Shown in pieces: positions 27,305 to 35,592 of a stretch of DNA of 35,592 nt. Numbering within the stretch: the first letter of the stretch is position 1; every line of letters starts with the position of its first letter. The stretch covers positions 1 through 35,592 of the forward strand of contig JAJYSM010000033.1 of NCBI GenBank assembly GCA_021793575.1. The letters run 5' to 3'. The stretch is from Pseudomonadota bacterium. Its GTDB lineage: Bacteria > Pseudomonadota > Gammaproteobacteria > Xanthomonadales > Rhodanobacteraceae. The translations under genes and the position numbers were made by a program. The notes below the pieces were generated by a model. It worked only from the letters and a program-made list of their open reading frames with translations, was not told the DNA's origin and searched no databases.

Positions 27305-28726
27305 ATGAGCACAGCGGGCGCGACAGACGGTTTGGGGCAGCACGCCACGATGCGGGTGGTGCTGATTTCGGCGGCGGCGGCGCTGGGTGGCTTCCTGTTC
27401 GGATTCGACACGGCGGTGATCAACGGCGCCGTCGACGCGATCCGCGGCGCCTTCACGCTGGATGCCGCGCAAATCGGCTTCACCGTGTCCTGCGCGCTGC
27501 TCGGTTCGGCGCTGGGCGCATGGTATGCCGGCATGCTGGCCAACCGCTTCGGCCGCGTCCGCACCATGCAGGTGGCGGCCGTGCTGCTGGTGGCCAGCGC
27601 GCTGGGCTCCGGACTGGCGATGGCCCCGTGGGACCTGATCCTGTGGCGGCTGGTCGGTGGCATCGGCGTGGGCGTGGCGTCGGTGATCGCGCCCACCTAT
27701 ATCGCCGAAGTGGCCCCGGCGCGCATCCGCGGCCGGCTCGGCTCGATGCAGCAGCTGGCGATCGTGCTGGGCATCTTTGCGGCGCTGTCGAGCGATTACT
27801 GGCTGGCTGGCATGGCCGGGGCCGCCTCCGACCCGCTGTGGCTGGGGCTGGCGGCGTGGCGCTGGATGTTCCTGGTGGCGTCGGTTCCGGCGCTGATCTA
27901 CGGCCTGCTGGTGCTGGGCGTGCCGGAGTCGCCGCGCTATCTGGTGGCCAAGGGCCGGCTGGCCGAGGCCAGGCTGGTGCTGCGCCAGGTGCTGGACATG
28001 CACAACGACAGCGCGCTGGACAAGAAGCTGCACGATATCGAGGACAGCCTGCGCTCGGAGCATCGCCCGCGCCTGCGCGACCTGCGCGGCAGTGCGGCCG
28101 GCCTGCTGCCGGTGGTGTGGATCGGCATCCTGCTGTCGGTGTTCCAGCAGTTCGTGGGCATCAACGTGATCTTCTACTACTCGTCCACGTTGTGGCACTC
28201 GGTCGGTTTCAGCGAGGCCGATGCGTTCAAGATCACCGTGGGCACCTCGATCGTCAACGTGCTGGTGACGCTGGTGGCGATCTCGCTGGTCGACAAGATC
28301 GGCCGCAAGCCGCTGCTGGTGATCGGTTCGGCCGGCATGGCAATCACGCTGGGCATGATGGCGTGGTGCTTTTCGCAGGCCACCGGCAGCGGTGCCGCGC
28401 TGAGCCTGCCGGGCTCGCTGGGCATGGTGGCGCTGGTGGCGGCGAATGCCTACGTGGTGTTTTTCGGGGTGAGCTGGGGGCCGGTGGTGTGGGTGCTGCT
28501 GGGTGAAATGTTCCCCAACCGCATCCGCGCCACCGCGCTGGCGGTGGCGGCCGCGGCGCAGTGGCTGGCCAACTTCGCGATCAGCTACAGCTTCCCGCCG
28601 CTGGCGCAGATCGGCCTCACCTTCGCCTACGGGCTGTACGCGGGCTTTGCGCTGCTGTCGCTGCTGTTCGTGCTGTACGCGGTGCGCGAGACCAAGGGCA
28701 TCGAGCTGGAGGACATGCACGCCTGA
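27305..28726 (+). CDS. MFS sugar porter (XylE/GlcP-like sugar:H+ symporter)
   Basis: The 473-residue inner-membrane protein has twelve hydrophobic segments. Sugar-porter marks are LGGFLFGFDTAVINGA in helix 1, RFGRVR in the first loop, VPESPRYLVAKGR after helix 6, and FQQFVGINVIFYYSSTLW in helix 7. GRKPLLVIGSAG and MFPNRIRATALA follow. These place it with glucose, xylose and galactose symporters; the sugar cannot be read from sequence. The ATG at 27305 follows GGGGGAGA. A LacI-type gene lies 155 bases downstream on the same strand, and an operator-like palindrome lies upstream, so control by that repressor is likely. Confidence 0.92.
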   Translation: MSTAGATDGLGQHATMRVVLISAAAALGGFLFGFDTAVINGAVDAIRGAFTLDAAQIGFTVSCALLGSALGAWYAGMLANRFGRVRTMQVAAVLLVASALGSGLAMAPWDLILWRLVGGIGVGVASVIAPTYIAEVAPARIRGRLGSMQQLAIVLGIFAALSSDYWLAGMAGAASDPLWLGLAAWRWMFLVASVPALIYGLLVLGVPESPRYLVAKGRLAEARLVLRQVLDMHNDSALDKKLHDIEDSLRSEHRPRLRDLRGSAAGLLPVVWIGILLSVFQQFVGINVIFYYSSTLWHSVGFSEADAFKITVGTSIVNVLVTLVAISLVDKIGRKPLLVIGSAGMAITLGMMAWCFSQATGSGAALSLPGSLGMVALVAANAYVVFFGVSWGPVVWVLLGEMFPNRIRATALAVAAAAQWLANFAISYSFPPLAQIGLTFAYGLYAGFALLSLLFVLYAVRETKGIELEDMHA

Positions 28727-28734
28727 GCGCAGCT

Positions 28735-28761
28735 GTCCGGGCGGCTGAGCCCCGCCCGGAC
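28735..28761. terminator. GC-rich hairpin after the sugar transporter
   Basis: GTCCGGGCGG and CCGCCCGGAC make a perfect ten-base-pair stem with a seven-base loop, starting eight bases after the transporter stop. There is no T run, so it may be a Rho-assisted end or a message-stabilising structure between the transporter and the LacI gene. Confidence 0.45.
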
Positions 28762-28881
28762 TGCATCGCGGCGCGTGATCCGGCGGGCGCGCGGCAAAGC
28801 AGCTAGGATTCGCAGCAGCTGGCAGCGATCAGGCCGCCATGGCCGACGTGGTGCTGTGTTGCCAAGGGGTTGCGGATCACC

Positions 28882-29910
28882 GTGCGTAGCAAGGGAAAAG
28901 CGACATCCATCGATATCGCCCACCTGGCCGGGGTGTCCCAGGCCACCGTATCGCGTGCGCTGCGTGGCAGCCCGCTGGTCAATGAGGAAACCCGCCGCCG
29001 CGTCCAGGCGGCGGTCGAGCAGCTCAACTACAAGGTCGACAAGAACGCCTCCAGCCTGCGTCGCATGTACTCCGGCACGCTGGCGCTGCTGCTGTTCGAG
29101 GACCCCACCGCCGACGAGTCGCACATCAACCCGTTTTTTCTGTCGATGCTCGGCTCGATCACCCGCGCCTGCGCCCAGCAGGGCTACGACCTGCTGATCT
29201 CGTTCCAGCAGTTTTCGCGCGACTGGCACGCCGATTTCGCCGACAGCAAGAAGGCTGACGGCATCATCCTGCTCGGCTACGGCGACTACCTGGCCTATCG
29301 CGACAAGCTGGAAAAGCTGGTGGCCCAGGGTACGCGCTTCGTGCGCTGGGGCGCGGTGTTGCCGGACCAGCCCGGGGTTTCCATCGGCTGCGACAACTTC
29401 AGCGGTGGGCACGCCGTGGCAGCCCATCTGCTGGAACGCGGCTGTCGCCGCATCGCCTTTCTCGGCGACGCCTCCAGCCACTATCCGGAATTTTTCGAGC
29501 GCTATCGCGGCTATGCCGACGCGCTGGGCGAGACCGGCGTGGCGCTCGATCCGGCCCTGCAGCAGAACGCCGAGAGCACCGAGCGCTCCGGCTACGAGGC
29601 GATGCAGGCGCTGATCACGCAGCAGGCTGGCTTCGACGCAGTGTTCGCCGCCAGCGACCTGATTGCGATCGGCGCCATGCGCGCGCTCGGCGAGCACGGC
29701 CTGCGCGTGCCGCAGGACGTGGCGCTGGCCGGCTTCGACGACATCGCCACCGCCAGCTTCGTCAACCCGCCGCTGACCACCGTGCTGCAGGACACCCGTC
29801 GGGCCGGCGAAGTGCTGGTCGACAGCCTGCTGCGGCTGATCCGCGACGAGTCGGTGGCAAGCGTGACCCTGCCGGCCACGCTGGTGGTGCGCCGCTCCAG
29901 CCTGCGCTGA
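28882..29910 (+). CDS. LacI/GalR-family transcriptional regulator
   Basis: The protein has about 342 residues. The N-terminal helix-turn-helix reads SIDIAHLAGVSQATVSRALR, followed by the hinge region NYKVDKNASSLRR that inserts into the operator minor groove. The periplasmic-binding-like core then shows GIILLGYGDYLAYRD, GVSIGCDNFSGGHAVAAHLL, FAASDLIAIGAMRALGEHGL and DVALAGFDDI. Such proteins repress sugar genes until a sugar or sugar phosphate binds. The neighbouring transporter is the likely target. The start is uncertain: GTG at 28882 gives the usual short lead before the helix-turn-helix, and TTG at 28870 would add four residues. Confidence 0.92.
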   Translation: MRSKGKATSIDIAHLAGVSQATVSRALRGSPLVNEETRRRVQAAVEQLNYKVDKNASSLRRMYSGTLALLLFEDPTADESHINPFFLSMLGSITRACAQQGYDLLISFQQFSRDWHADFADSKKADGIILLGYGDYLAYRDKLEKLVAQGTRFVRWGAVLPDQPGVSIGCDNFSGGHAVAAHLLERGCRRIAFLGDASSHYPEFFERYRGYADALGETGVALDPALQQNAESTERSGYEAMQALITQQAGFDAVFAASDLIAIGAMRALGEHGLRVPQDVALAGFDDIATASFVNPPLTTVLQDTRRAGEVLVDSLLRLIRDESVASVTLPATLVVRRSSLR

Positions 29911-29946
29911 GCGCCCGGTGGCGGGACGATGCGGGCGGGCCTGCGA

Positions 29947-30375
29947 TCAGTAACCGCGGCGATGGCCGTTGAACTGGCCCTTGCTGACGCTGATTGACAC
30001 GTCGACGCTGCCGGACGGATCGTCGCAGCTGCCGAAATTCTTGCTCAGGTTGACGGTGCCGGCATTCCACATGCCGGTACCGATGTGACTGCCACTGACC
30101 ACGCCGGTGCTGACGCTGCCGTGCACCTGGGTCTGGTTGAACCTGGAGTCATCGCAGGCGGGCGCCGCGTCCGCGGTGCGATGGCCCATGCGGCCGCTGG
30201 TGTCGCCGTAGTACACGCCCGGCGCGCTGCTGGCGGGCTTGGCGGTGGTGGCGCTGGACACCGGCACGTCGCTGGGCGGCAGCTTGAGGTTCAGCGGCTT
30301 TCCCGGCGCCTGGGCCCAGGCCGCAGCGGCCAGCAGGCTGCCTGCAAGGACAGCGATCAACCGTGTCATGTTCAT
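29947..30375 (-). CDS. Small secreted protein of unknown function
   Basis: The 142-residue precursor has a clear signal peptide (MNMTRLIAVLAGSLLAAAAWA, cut before QAPGK). A proline- and serine-rich linker follows, then a mature domain with repeated polar strand-like segments: VHGSVSTGVVSGSHIGTGMW and VDVSISVSKGQFNG. Two cysteines (PACDDS and GSCDDP) could form a disulfide. I do not recognise the family. The ATG at 30375 has GGAG six bases upstream, which decides it over an ATG further out. It lies downstream of parC beyond a repeat-containing gap and converges on the LacI gene. Confidence 0.75.
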   Translation of the reverse strand: MNMTRLIAVLAGSLLAAAAWAQAPGKPLNLKLPPSDVPVSSATTAKPASSAPGVYYGDTSGRMGHRTADAAPACDDSRFNQTQVHGSVSTGVVSGSHIGTGMWNAGTVNLSKNFGSCDDPSGSVDVSISVSKGQFNGHRRGY

Positions 30376-30441
30376 GTGCGCTCCGGTGGCCATGATGTGC
30401 TCAACGCGCGAGGCAGCGCTGGGGTGTACCTGCAGGTTTGA

Positions 30442-30544
30442 AACATGCGGCGGCAGGAAGTTCCTGCTGCCTTCATCAAGCACGCATCAGGAACGTTCCT
30501 GCCATCCTCATCAGGCATGGATCAGGAGGCTCCGGCTGCCCCGG
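30442..30544. repeat. Imperfect 35-base tandem repeat with palindromic cores
   Basis: Two adjacent 35-base units (30461-30495 and 30496-30530) align well, each opening TTCCTGC and ending near CATCAGGA or GATCAGGA, and partial units flank them. Unit junctions form palindromes: CAGGAAGTTCCTG at 30454-30466 and CAGGAACGTTCCTG at 30488-30501. The array begins at the parC stop and lies before the small secreted protein gene. It may end parC transcription or be a dispersed element. Confidence 0.6.
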
Positions 30545-32785
<2,241 letters not shown>

Positions 32786-32856
32786 GCGTAGGTGTCGGAT
32801 GAGTGGCGCGCGGGGCGCGGATAGCCGGTCGATGGTGCCAGAAAGCAGCGCGCTCC

Positions 32857-32910
32857 GGTGGGAGCGACTTCAGCGGTGGGAGCCACTTCAGTGGTGGGAG
32901 CGACTTCAGT
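32857..32910. repeat. Three 18-base direct repeats at the edge of the hairpin element
   Basis: GGTGGGAGCGACTTCAGC (32857-32874), GGTGGGAGCCACTTCAGT (32875-32892) and GGTGGGAGCGACTTCAGT (32893-32910) lie head to tail. The third is the start of the hairpin arm of the element at 32894-32972. Local slippage or repeated insertion of the arm end could have made them. Confidence 0.8.
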
Positions 32911-32972
32911 CGCGATGCCCTTGCTTTGATGCAGCCTGAGTGCAACAGCATCGCGACTGAAGTCGCTCCCAC
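32894..32972. repeat. 79-base hairpin repeat element, copy 2 (inverted)
   Basis: Arms at 32894-32924 and 32942-32972 are 31 bases each and pair with two mismatches around a 17-base loop. The loop TTTGATGCAGCCTGAGT is the reverse complement of the loop in copy 1 at 27073-27151. So the two copies stand in opposite orientation about 5.8 kb apart, around the sugar transporter, LacI gene, secreted protein and parC. Confidence 0.85.
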
Positions 32973-32975
32973 AAA

Positions 32976-33094
32976 AAGCCCAAGCCCAAGCCCAAGCCCA
33001 AGCCCAAGCCCAAGCCCAAGCCCAAGCCCAAGCCCAAGCCCAAGCCCAAGCCCAAGCCCAAGCCCAAGCCCAAGCCCAAGCCCAAGCCCAAGCC
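32976..33094. repeat. Hexanucleotide array: AAGCCC x 19 plus 5 bases (GGGCTT on the minus strand)
   Basis: The unit AAGCCC repeats without a single change from 32976 to 33089, with a last partial copy to 33094. The minus strand carries 19 evenly spaced GGG runs with three-base spacers, the pattern of telomeric and G-quadruplex DNA. It lies between the end of the TraB/GumN gene and parC, on the sense side of parC, and directly touches the hairpin element. All reading frames through it are open but give only two-residue repeats, so they are not taken as coding. With the two repeats just described it accounts for most of the 325-base gene-free stretch 32786-33110. Confidence 0.95.
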
Positions 33095-33110
33095 GATGTC
33101 AGGCTGCGCG

Positions 33111-33980
33111 TTACTGGCGTATCGCCTCGATGCCCAGCTTGCGCAGCTGCGCCTGCACGCTGTCCGGCCCGGCCAGATGAGCGGCGCCGACGGCGACGAA
33201 GACGGTGCCGGGCTGTTGCAGCATGGCGGCAATCTTCTTCGCCCACGCCTTGTTGCGCTGGACCAGCAGGCGCTGATACAGCCGCGGCTCGCGCTGGCGC
33301 AGCTGCTCGTCCTCGAGTCGGGCGATGGTGGCGGTATCGCCGGCTTTCCAGGCGTCGATCAGGGTGGTTAGCTCGGCGCTGGCCTGGTCGGCATCGCGCA
33401 GGGTGGAACGCAGAAACGCCAGCTCGATCGCCGGCGGCAGGTCCGCGAAAAAGCGGATCTGCTGCGCGGCCGTCTCCAGCCCGTGCACCGGCTTGCCCGC
33501 CTGCAGCATCTGCGCCTGCAGCTGCTTGTCGACGCCGTGGGCAGGATCCAGCCCGGCCTTCAGCAGCGGCGCCACCGCCAGCGTCAGCGCTGCCAGCCAT
33601 GGCCGCATCAGTTGCAGGGTGGCGGCGCCGCCGGGCACACCGGCGGTCTGCGCGGCCTGCGCCAGCGTGGCGTTCTCGGTCGCGGTGAGCTTGTCCGCCA
33701 GCGGATGGCCAGGATCCAGCCCGTACTGCAGCACCAGCGCCTGCATGTGCGCGCTGTCGTCGTCGGTCAGCTCGATCGTCAGCGAGCCGCTGGCGGCCAG
33801 CGCCTGGTCCAGTGCCGGAGAGCGCCAGGCGGTGTCGTGCGGCAGCAGGTGCACGGTGCCGAACAGGTAGAGGGTGGTGTGGGCGCGCTTGATCATCCAC
33901 AGCGCCGGCGCGGCCGTCACCGGCGCGGTCAGCAGCAGGCCCAGCGCCAGCACGGCGATCAGTCGGTAGCGGATTTTCAC
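33111..33980 (-). CDS. TraB/GumN-family exported protein
   Basis: The protein has about 289 residues with a signal peptide (KIRYRLIAVLALGLLLTAPVTAAP). Two family motifs are present: GTVHLLP at about 41-47 (the GxxH motif) and VGAAHLAGPDSV near the end. Between lies a helical region. TraB/PrgY/GumN proteins, related to the animal Tiki proteins, are thought to be metal-dependent peptidases or pheromone-binding proteins; GumN is named from the xanthan locus. The exact role here is unknown. The start is taken as GTG at 33980, where the signal peptide begins. The frame stays open upstream to 34163 but that part overlaps the divergent gene. Confidence 0.82.
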   Translation of the reverse strand: MKIRYRLIAVLALGLLLTAPVTAAPALWMIKRAHTTLYLFGTVHLLPHDTAWRSPALDQALAASGSLTIELTDDDSAHMQALVLQYGLDPGHPLADKLTATENATLAQAAQTAGVPGGAATLQLMRPWLAALTLAVAPLLKAGLDPAHGVDKQLQAQMLQAGKPVHGLETAAQQIRFFADLPPAIELAFLRSTLRDADQASAELTTLIDAWKAGDTATIARLEDEQLRQREPRLYQRLLVQRNKAWAKKIAAMLQQPGTVFVAVGAAHLAGPDSVQAQLRKLGIEAIRQ

Positions 33981-34045
33981 GGTGATGAACCAGGCACGGA
34001 TGAGCAGCGTCGATGATGCCTCAGTGGCCGTCGCGCTGCGCAGCC

Positions 34046-34074
34046 TTGACGCTGTCATGTGCGGTTGCTTCAAT
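34046..34074 (+). promoter_or_regulatory. Sigma-70-type promoter candidate for the phosphoesterase gene
   Basis: TTGACG at 34046-34051 (five of six consensus bases) and TTCAAT at 34069-34074 (four of six) are 17 bases apart. Transcription would begin near 34081, about 50 bases before the ATG at 34130. The site is in the 149-base gap between divergent genes. Confidence 0.4.
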
Positions 34075-34129
34075 CGCCGCTTGCCTCGGCACGCCGTGCC
34101 GGCCGGTTGGCCCAGCAGGAAGTAGATCC

Positions 34130-35305
34130 ATGCGTGCATTCCCCCGCACCACTGCCGGCGCATCCCGCGTCAGCCGCCTCATCGCCGCGCTGCTGGCGCT
34201 GCTGTGGCTGGGCGGCTGCGTCGCCAGCCCTCTCAAGCCAACGCCCGCGGCCGCCCCGGTGGTGGCCGCGCCGGTGCGTCACGTGTTCGTGATCGTGCTG
34301 GAGAACGAGCCCTACCCGGTCACGTTCGGTCAGCATTCGCTGGCGCCGTACCTGGCGCACGAGCTGCCGCAGCAGGGCGCGCTGCTGCCGCACTACTACG
34401 GTATCGGCCACTACAGCCTCGACAACTACATCGCGATGATCAGCGGGCAGGCGCCGAATCCGGCGACCCAGATGGATTGCGCTTTCTACAGCGAGTTCAA
34501 GCGCAGCATGCCCGGGCTGGACGCGCACGGCCAGGCGCTGGGCGCGGGCTGCATCTATCCGGCCGACGTCAAGACGCTGGCCGACCAGCTCGATGCCGCG
34601 GGCTTCAGCTGGAAGGGCTACATGGAGGACATGGGCGCCGCCCCCGCTCGCGAGGCCGGCACCTGCGGCCACGTGGCGATCGGTGCCGAGGACTACACCC
34701 GGCATGCCAGCGCGAAGGATCAGTACGCCGCCAAGCACGATCCGTTCGTGTACTTCCATTCGATCATCGACGACCCGGCCCGTTGCGCGCAGCACGTGGT
34801 CAATCTGGATCAACTGGCGCACGACCTGCAGCGCGTCGACAGCACGCCGAACTTCGCCTTCATCACGCCCGATCTCTGCCACGACGGCCACGATGCGCCG
34901 TGCGCGGATGGCGAGCGCGGCGGGCTGCCGTCCGCCGATGCGTTCCTGCGTGAGTGGGTGCCGCGCATTCTCGCCGCGCCGGCGTTTCGCCAGGACGGCC
35001 TGCTGGTGATCACCTTCGACGAGGGCACCGATGCCAGCGCCTGCTGCGGCGAACGCGGCCTGGCGGGCGGCCCGCGGCCGGGCCAGTTCGGCCCCGGCGG
35101 CGGCCGCACCGGCGCGGTGCTGCTGTCGCCGTTCATCGCGCCGGGCACGCGCTCGGGCAAGCTGTACAACCACTACAGCCTGCTGCGCACGATCGAGGAT
35201 TTCTTCGGCGTGGGCCACCTGGGTTACGCCGGTGCGCCGGGTCTGCGCACGTTCGGCATGGACGTGTTCAGCGCCGCGCCGGCCGCTCAGCGCGGCACGC
35301 GATAA
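34130..35305 (+). CDS. Lipoprotein phosphoesterase (PF04185, acid phosphatase/phospholipase C-like)
   Basis: The 391-residue precursor has a lipoprotein signal ending in LWLGGC, with the lipidated cysteine at residue 30. The body fits the phosphoesterase family. VRHVFVIVLENEPYPVTFGQ supplies the first metal ligand, followed by HYSLDNYIAMISGQAPNP and ITPDLCHDGHDAPC. The late VITFDEGTDASACC is the second metal site, and LYNHYSLLRTIEDFFGV closes the active site. Such enzymes hydrolyse phosphomonoesters or phospholipids in the envelope. An AGGA precedes the ATG at 34130 by 11 bases. The last 19 bases overlap the convergent cfa gene. Confidence 0.86.
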   Translation: MRAFPRTTAGASRVSRLIAALLALLWLGGCVASPLKPTPAAAPVVAAPVRHVFVIVLENEPYPVTFGQHSLAPYLAHELPQQGALLPHYYGIGHYSLDNYIAMISGQAPNPATQMDCAFYSEFKRSMPGLDAHGQALGAGCIYPADVKTLADQLDAAGFSWKGYMEDMGAAPAREAGTCGHVAIGAEDYTRHASAKDQYAAKHDPFVYFHSIIDDPARCAQHVVNLDQLAHDLQRVDSTPNFAFITPDLCHDGHDAPCADGERGGLPSADAFLREWVPRILAAPAFRQDGLLVITFDEGTDASACCGERGLAGGPRPGQFGPGGGRTGAVLLSPFIAPGTRSGKLYNHYSLLRTIEDFFGVGHLGYAGAPGLRTFGMDVFSAAPAAQRGTR

Positions 35306-35592
35306 CCGCCGGCGACGCCGTGCGGGCTCAGCGTGAGCTGCCACAACTGGTCGCGGCGACTGCGGAACACGGCGGCGGAGATGGCCAGGTAATACCGCCA
35401 CATGCGCCGGAAGCGCTCGCCGTAGTTCGCCGCGAGGCCGGGCCACGCCGCCTCCACGTTGTCGCGCCAGGCCATCAGGGTGCGGTCGTAGTCGGCGCCG
35501 AAGTTGTGCCAGTCCTCGATCACGAACAGGTTCTCCAGCGCCACGGTGACCTGGCTGGCGGCGGGGATCATCGAGTTCGGAAAGATGTATTT
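35287..35592 (-). CDS. cfa: Cyclopropane-fatty-acyl-phospholipid synthase, C-terminal part
   Basis: Only the last 101 residues are in the window; the gene continues past the right edge. The piece begins KYIFPNSMIPAASQV and contains the family hallmark VIEDWHNFGADYDRTLMAW. An aromatic, arginine-rich tail, FRRMWRYYLAISAAVFRSRR, follows. Cfa adds a methylene group from S-adenosylmethionine to unsaturated phospholipid chains, mostly on entering stationary phase. Several cfa-like paralogues exist in this order, so it may be a homologue rather than the main enzyme. Its end overlaps the phosphoesterase gene by 19 bases. Confidence 0.9.
   Translation of the reverse strand, partial: KYIFPNSMIPAASQVTVALENLFVIEDWHNFGADYDRTLMAWRDNVEAAWPGLAANYGERFRRMWRYYLAISAAVFRSRRDQLWQLTLSPHGVAGGYRVPR

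Noticed and set aside
32857..33094. CRISPR array
   Set aside because: The direct repeats are contiguous with no unique spacers, and no cas gene is present.

Overview
The window is GC-rich chromosomal DNA from a gammaproteobacterium, most likely of the order Xanthomonadales (Lysobacterales) and probably near Rhodanobacter or Dyella. This rests on gene order and protein character: the kdsD-kdsC-lptCAB-rpoN-hpf block, HPr kinase next to rapZ, the DUF3108-purN-purM / DUF2066-perM-hda block, and dispersed palindromic repeats. No sequence search could be run, so the genus is an inference. Almost everything is core housekeeping; no phage, insertion sequence, CRISPR array, rRNA or tRNA was seen.

Layout. 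1-301: an A/T-rich open frame entering from the left, possibly foreign. 405-2410: a YeiH-type transporter divergent from a LysR regulator, with a dyad between them. 2574-9009 (minus strand): a regulatory PTS and nitrogen-sigma cluster, read rpoN, hpf, hprK, rapZ, EIIA(Man), ptsH, ptsI. No ptsN is present between hpf and hprK. 9107-12632 (minus): lptB, lptA, lptC, kdsC and kdsD, for Kdo synthesis and LPS transport. 12831-14785 (plus): ibaG, murA and a small membrane protein. 14794-17389 (minus): a DUF3108 protein, purN and purM, with a large palindromic repeat inside the purM-purN gap. 17550-21114 (plus): DUF2066, a PerM-like permease, hda and an orphan secreted protein. 21104-24676: suhB (minus), trmJ (plus), a CorC/HlyC-type protein (minus) and a small hypothetical (minus). 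24798-27031 (plus): an alkyltransferase-like DNA repair protein and recQ. 27305-29910 (plus): a sugar transporter and a LacI-family regulator, with an operator-like palindrome upstream. 29947-32785 (minus): a small secreted protein and parC. 33111-35592: a TraB/GumN-family protein (minus), a lipoprotein phosphoesterase (plus) and the C-terminal end of cyclopropane fatty acid synthase (minus).

How it works together. HPr, EI, EIIA(Man) and HPr kinase have no sugar-specific EIIB or EIIC here, so this PTS looks like a signalling chain rather than a transporter. The Kdo/Lpt genes, ibaG and murA serve the cell envelope. hda, recQ, parC and the alkyltransferase-like protein serve replication, topology and repair.

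The most unusual DNA is in the 325-base gap upstream of parC (32786-33110). It holds three 18-base direct repeats, a 79-base near-perfect hairpin element and an uninterrupted hexanucleotide array (AAGCCC on plus, GGGCTT on the parC sense strand, 19 full copies) that resembles a telomeric or G-quadruplex repeat. A second copy of the hairpin element lies inverted at 27073-27151. I found no convincing new multi-gene system; the repeats and regulatory palindromes are the main leads.
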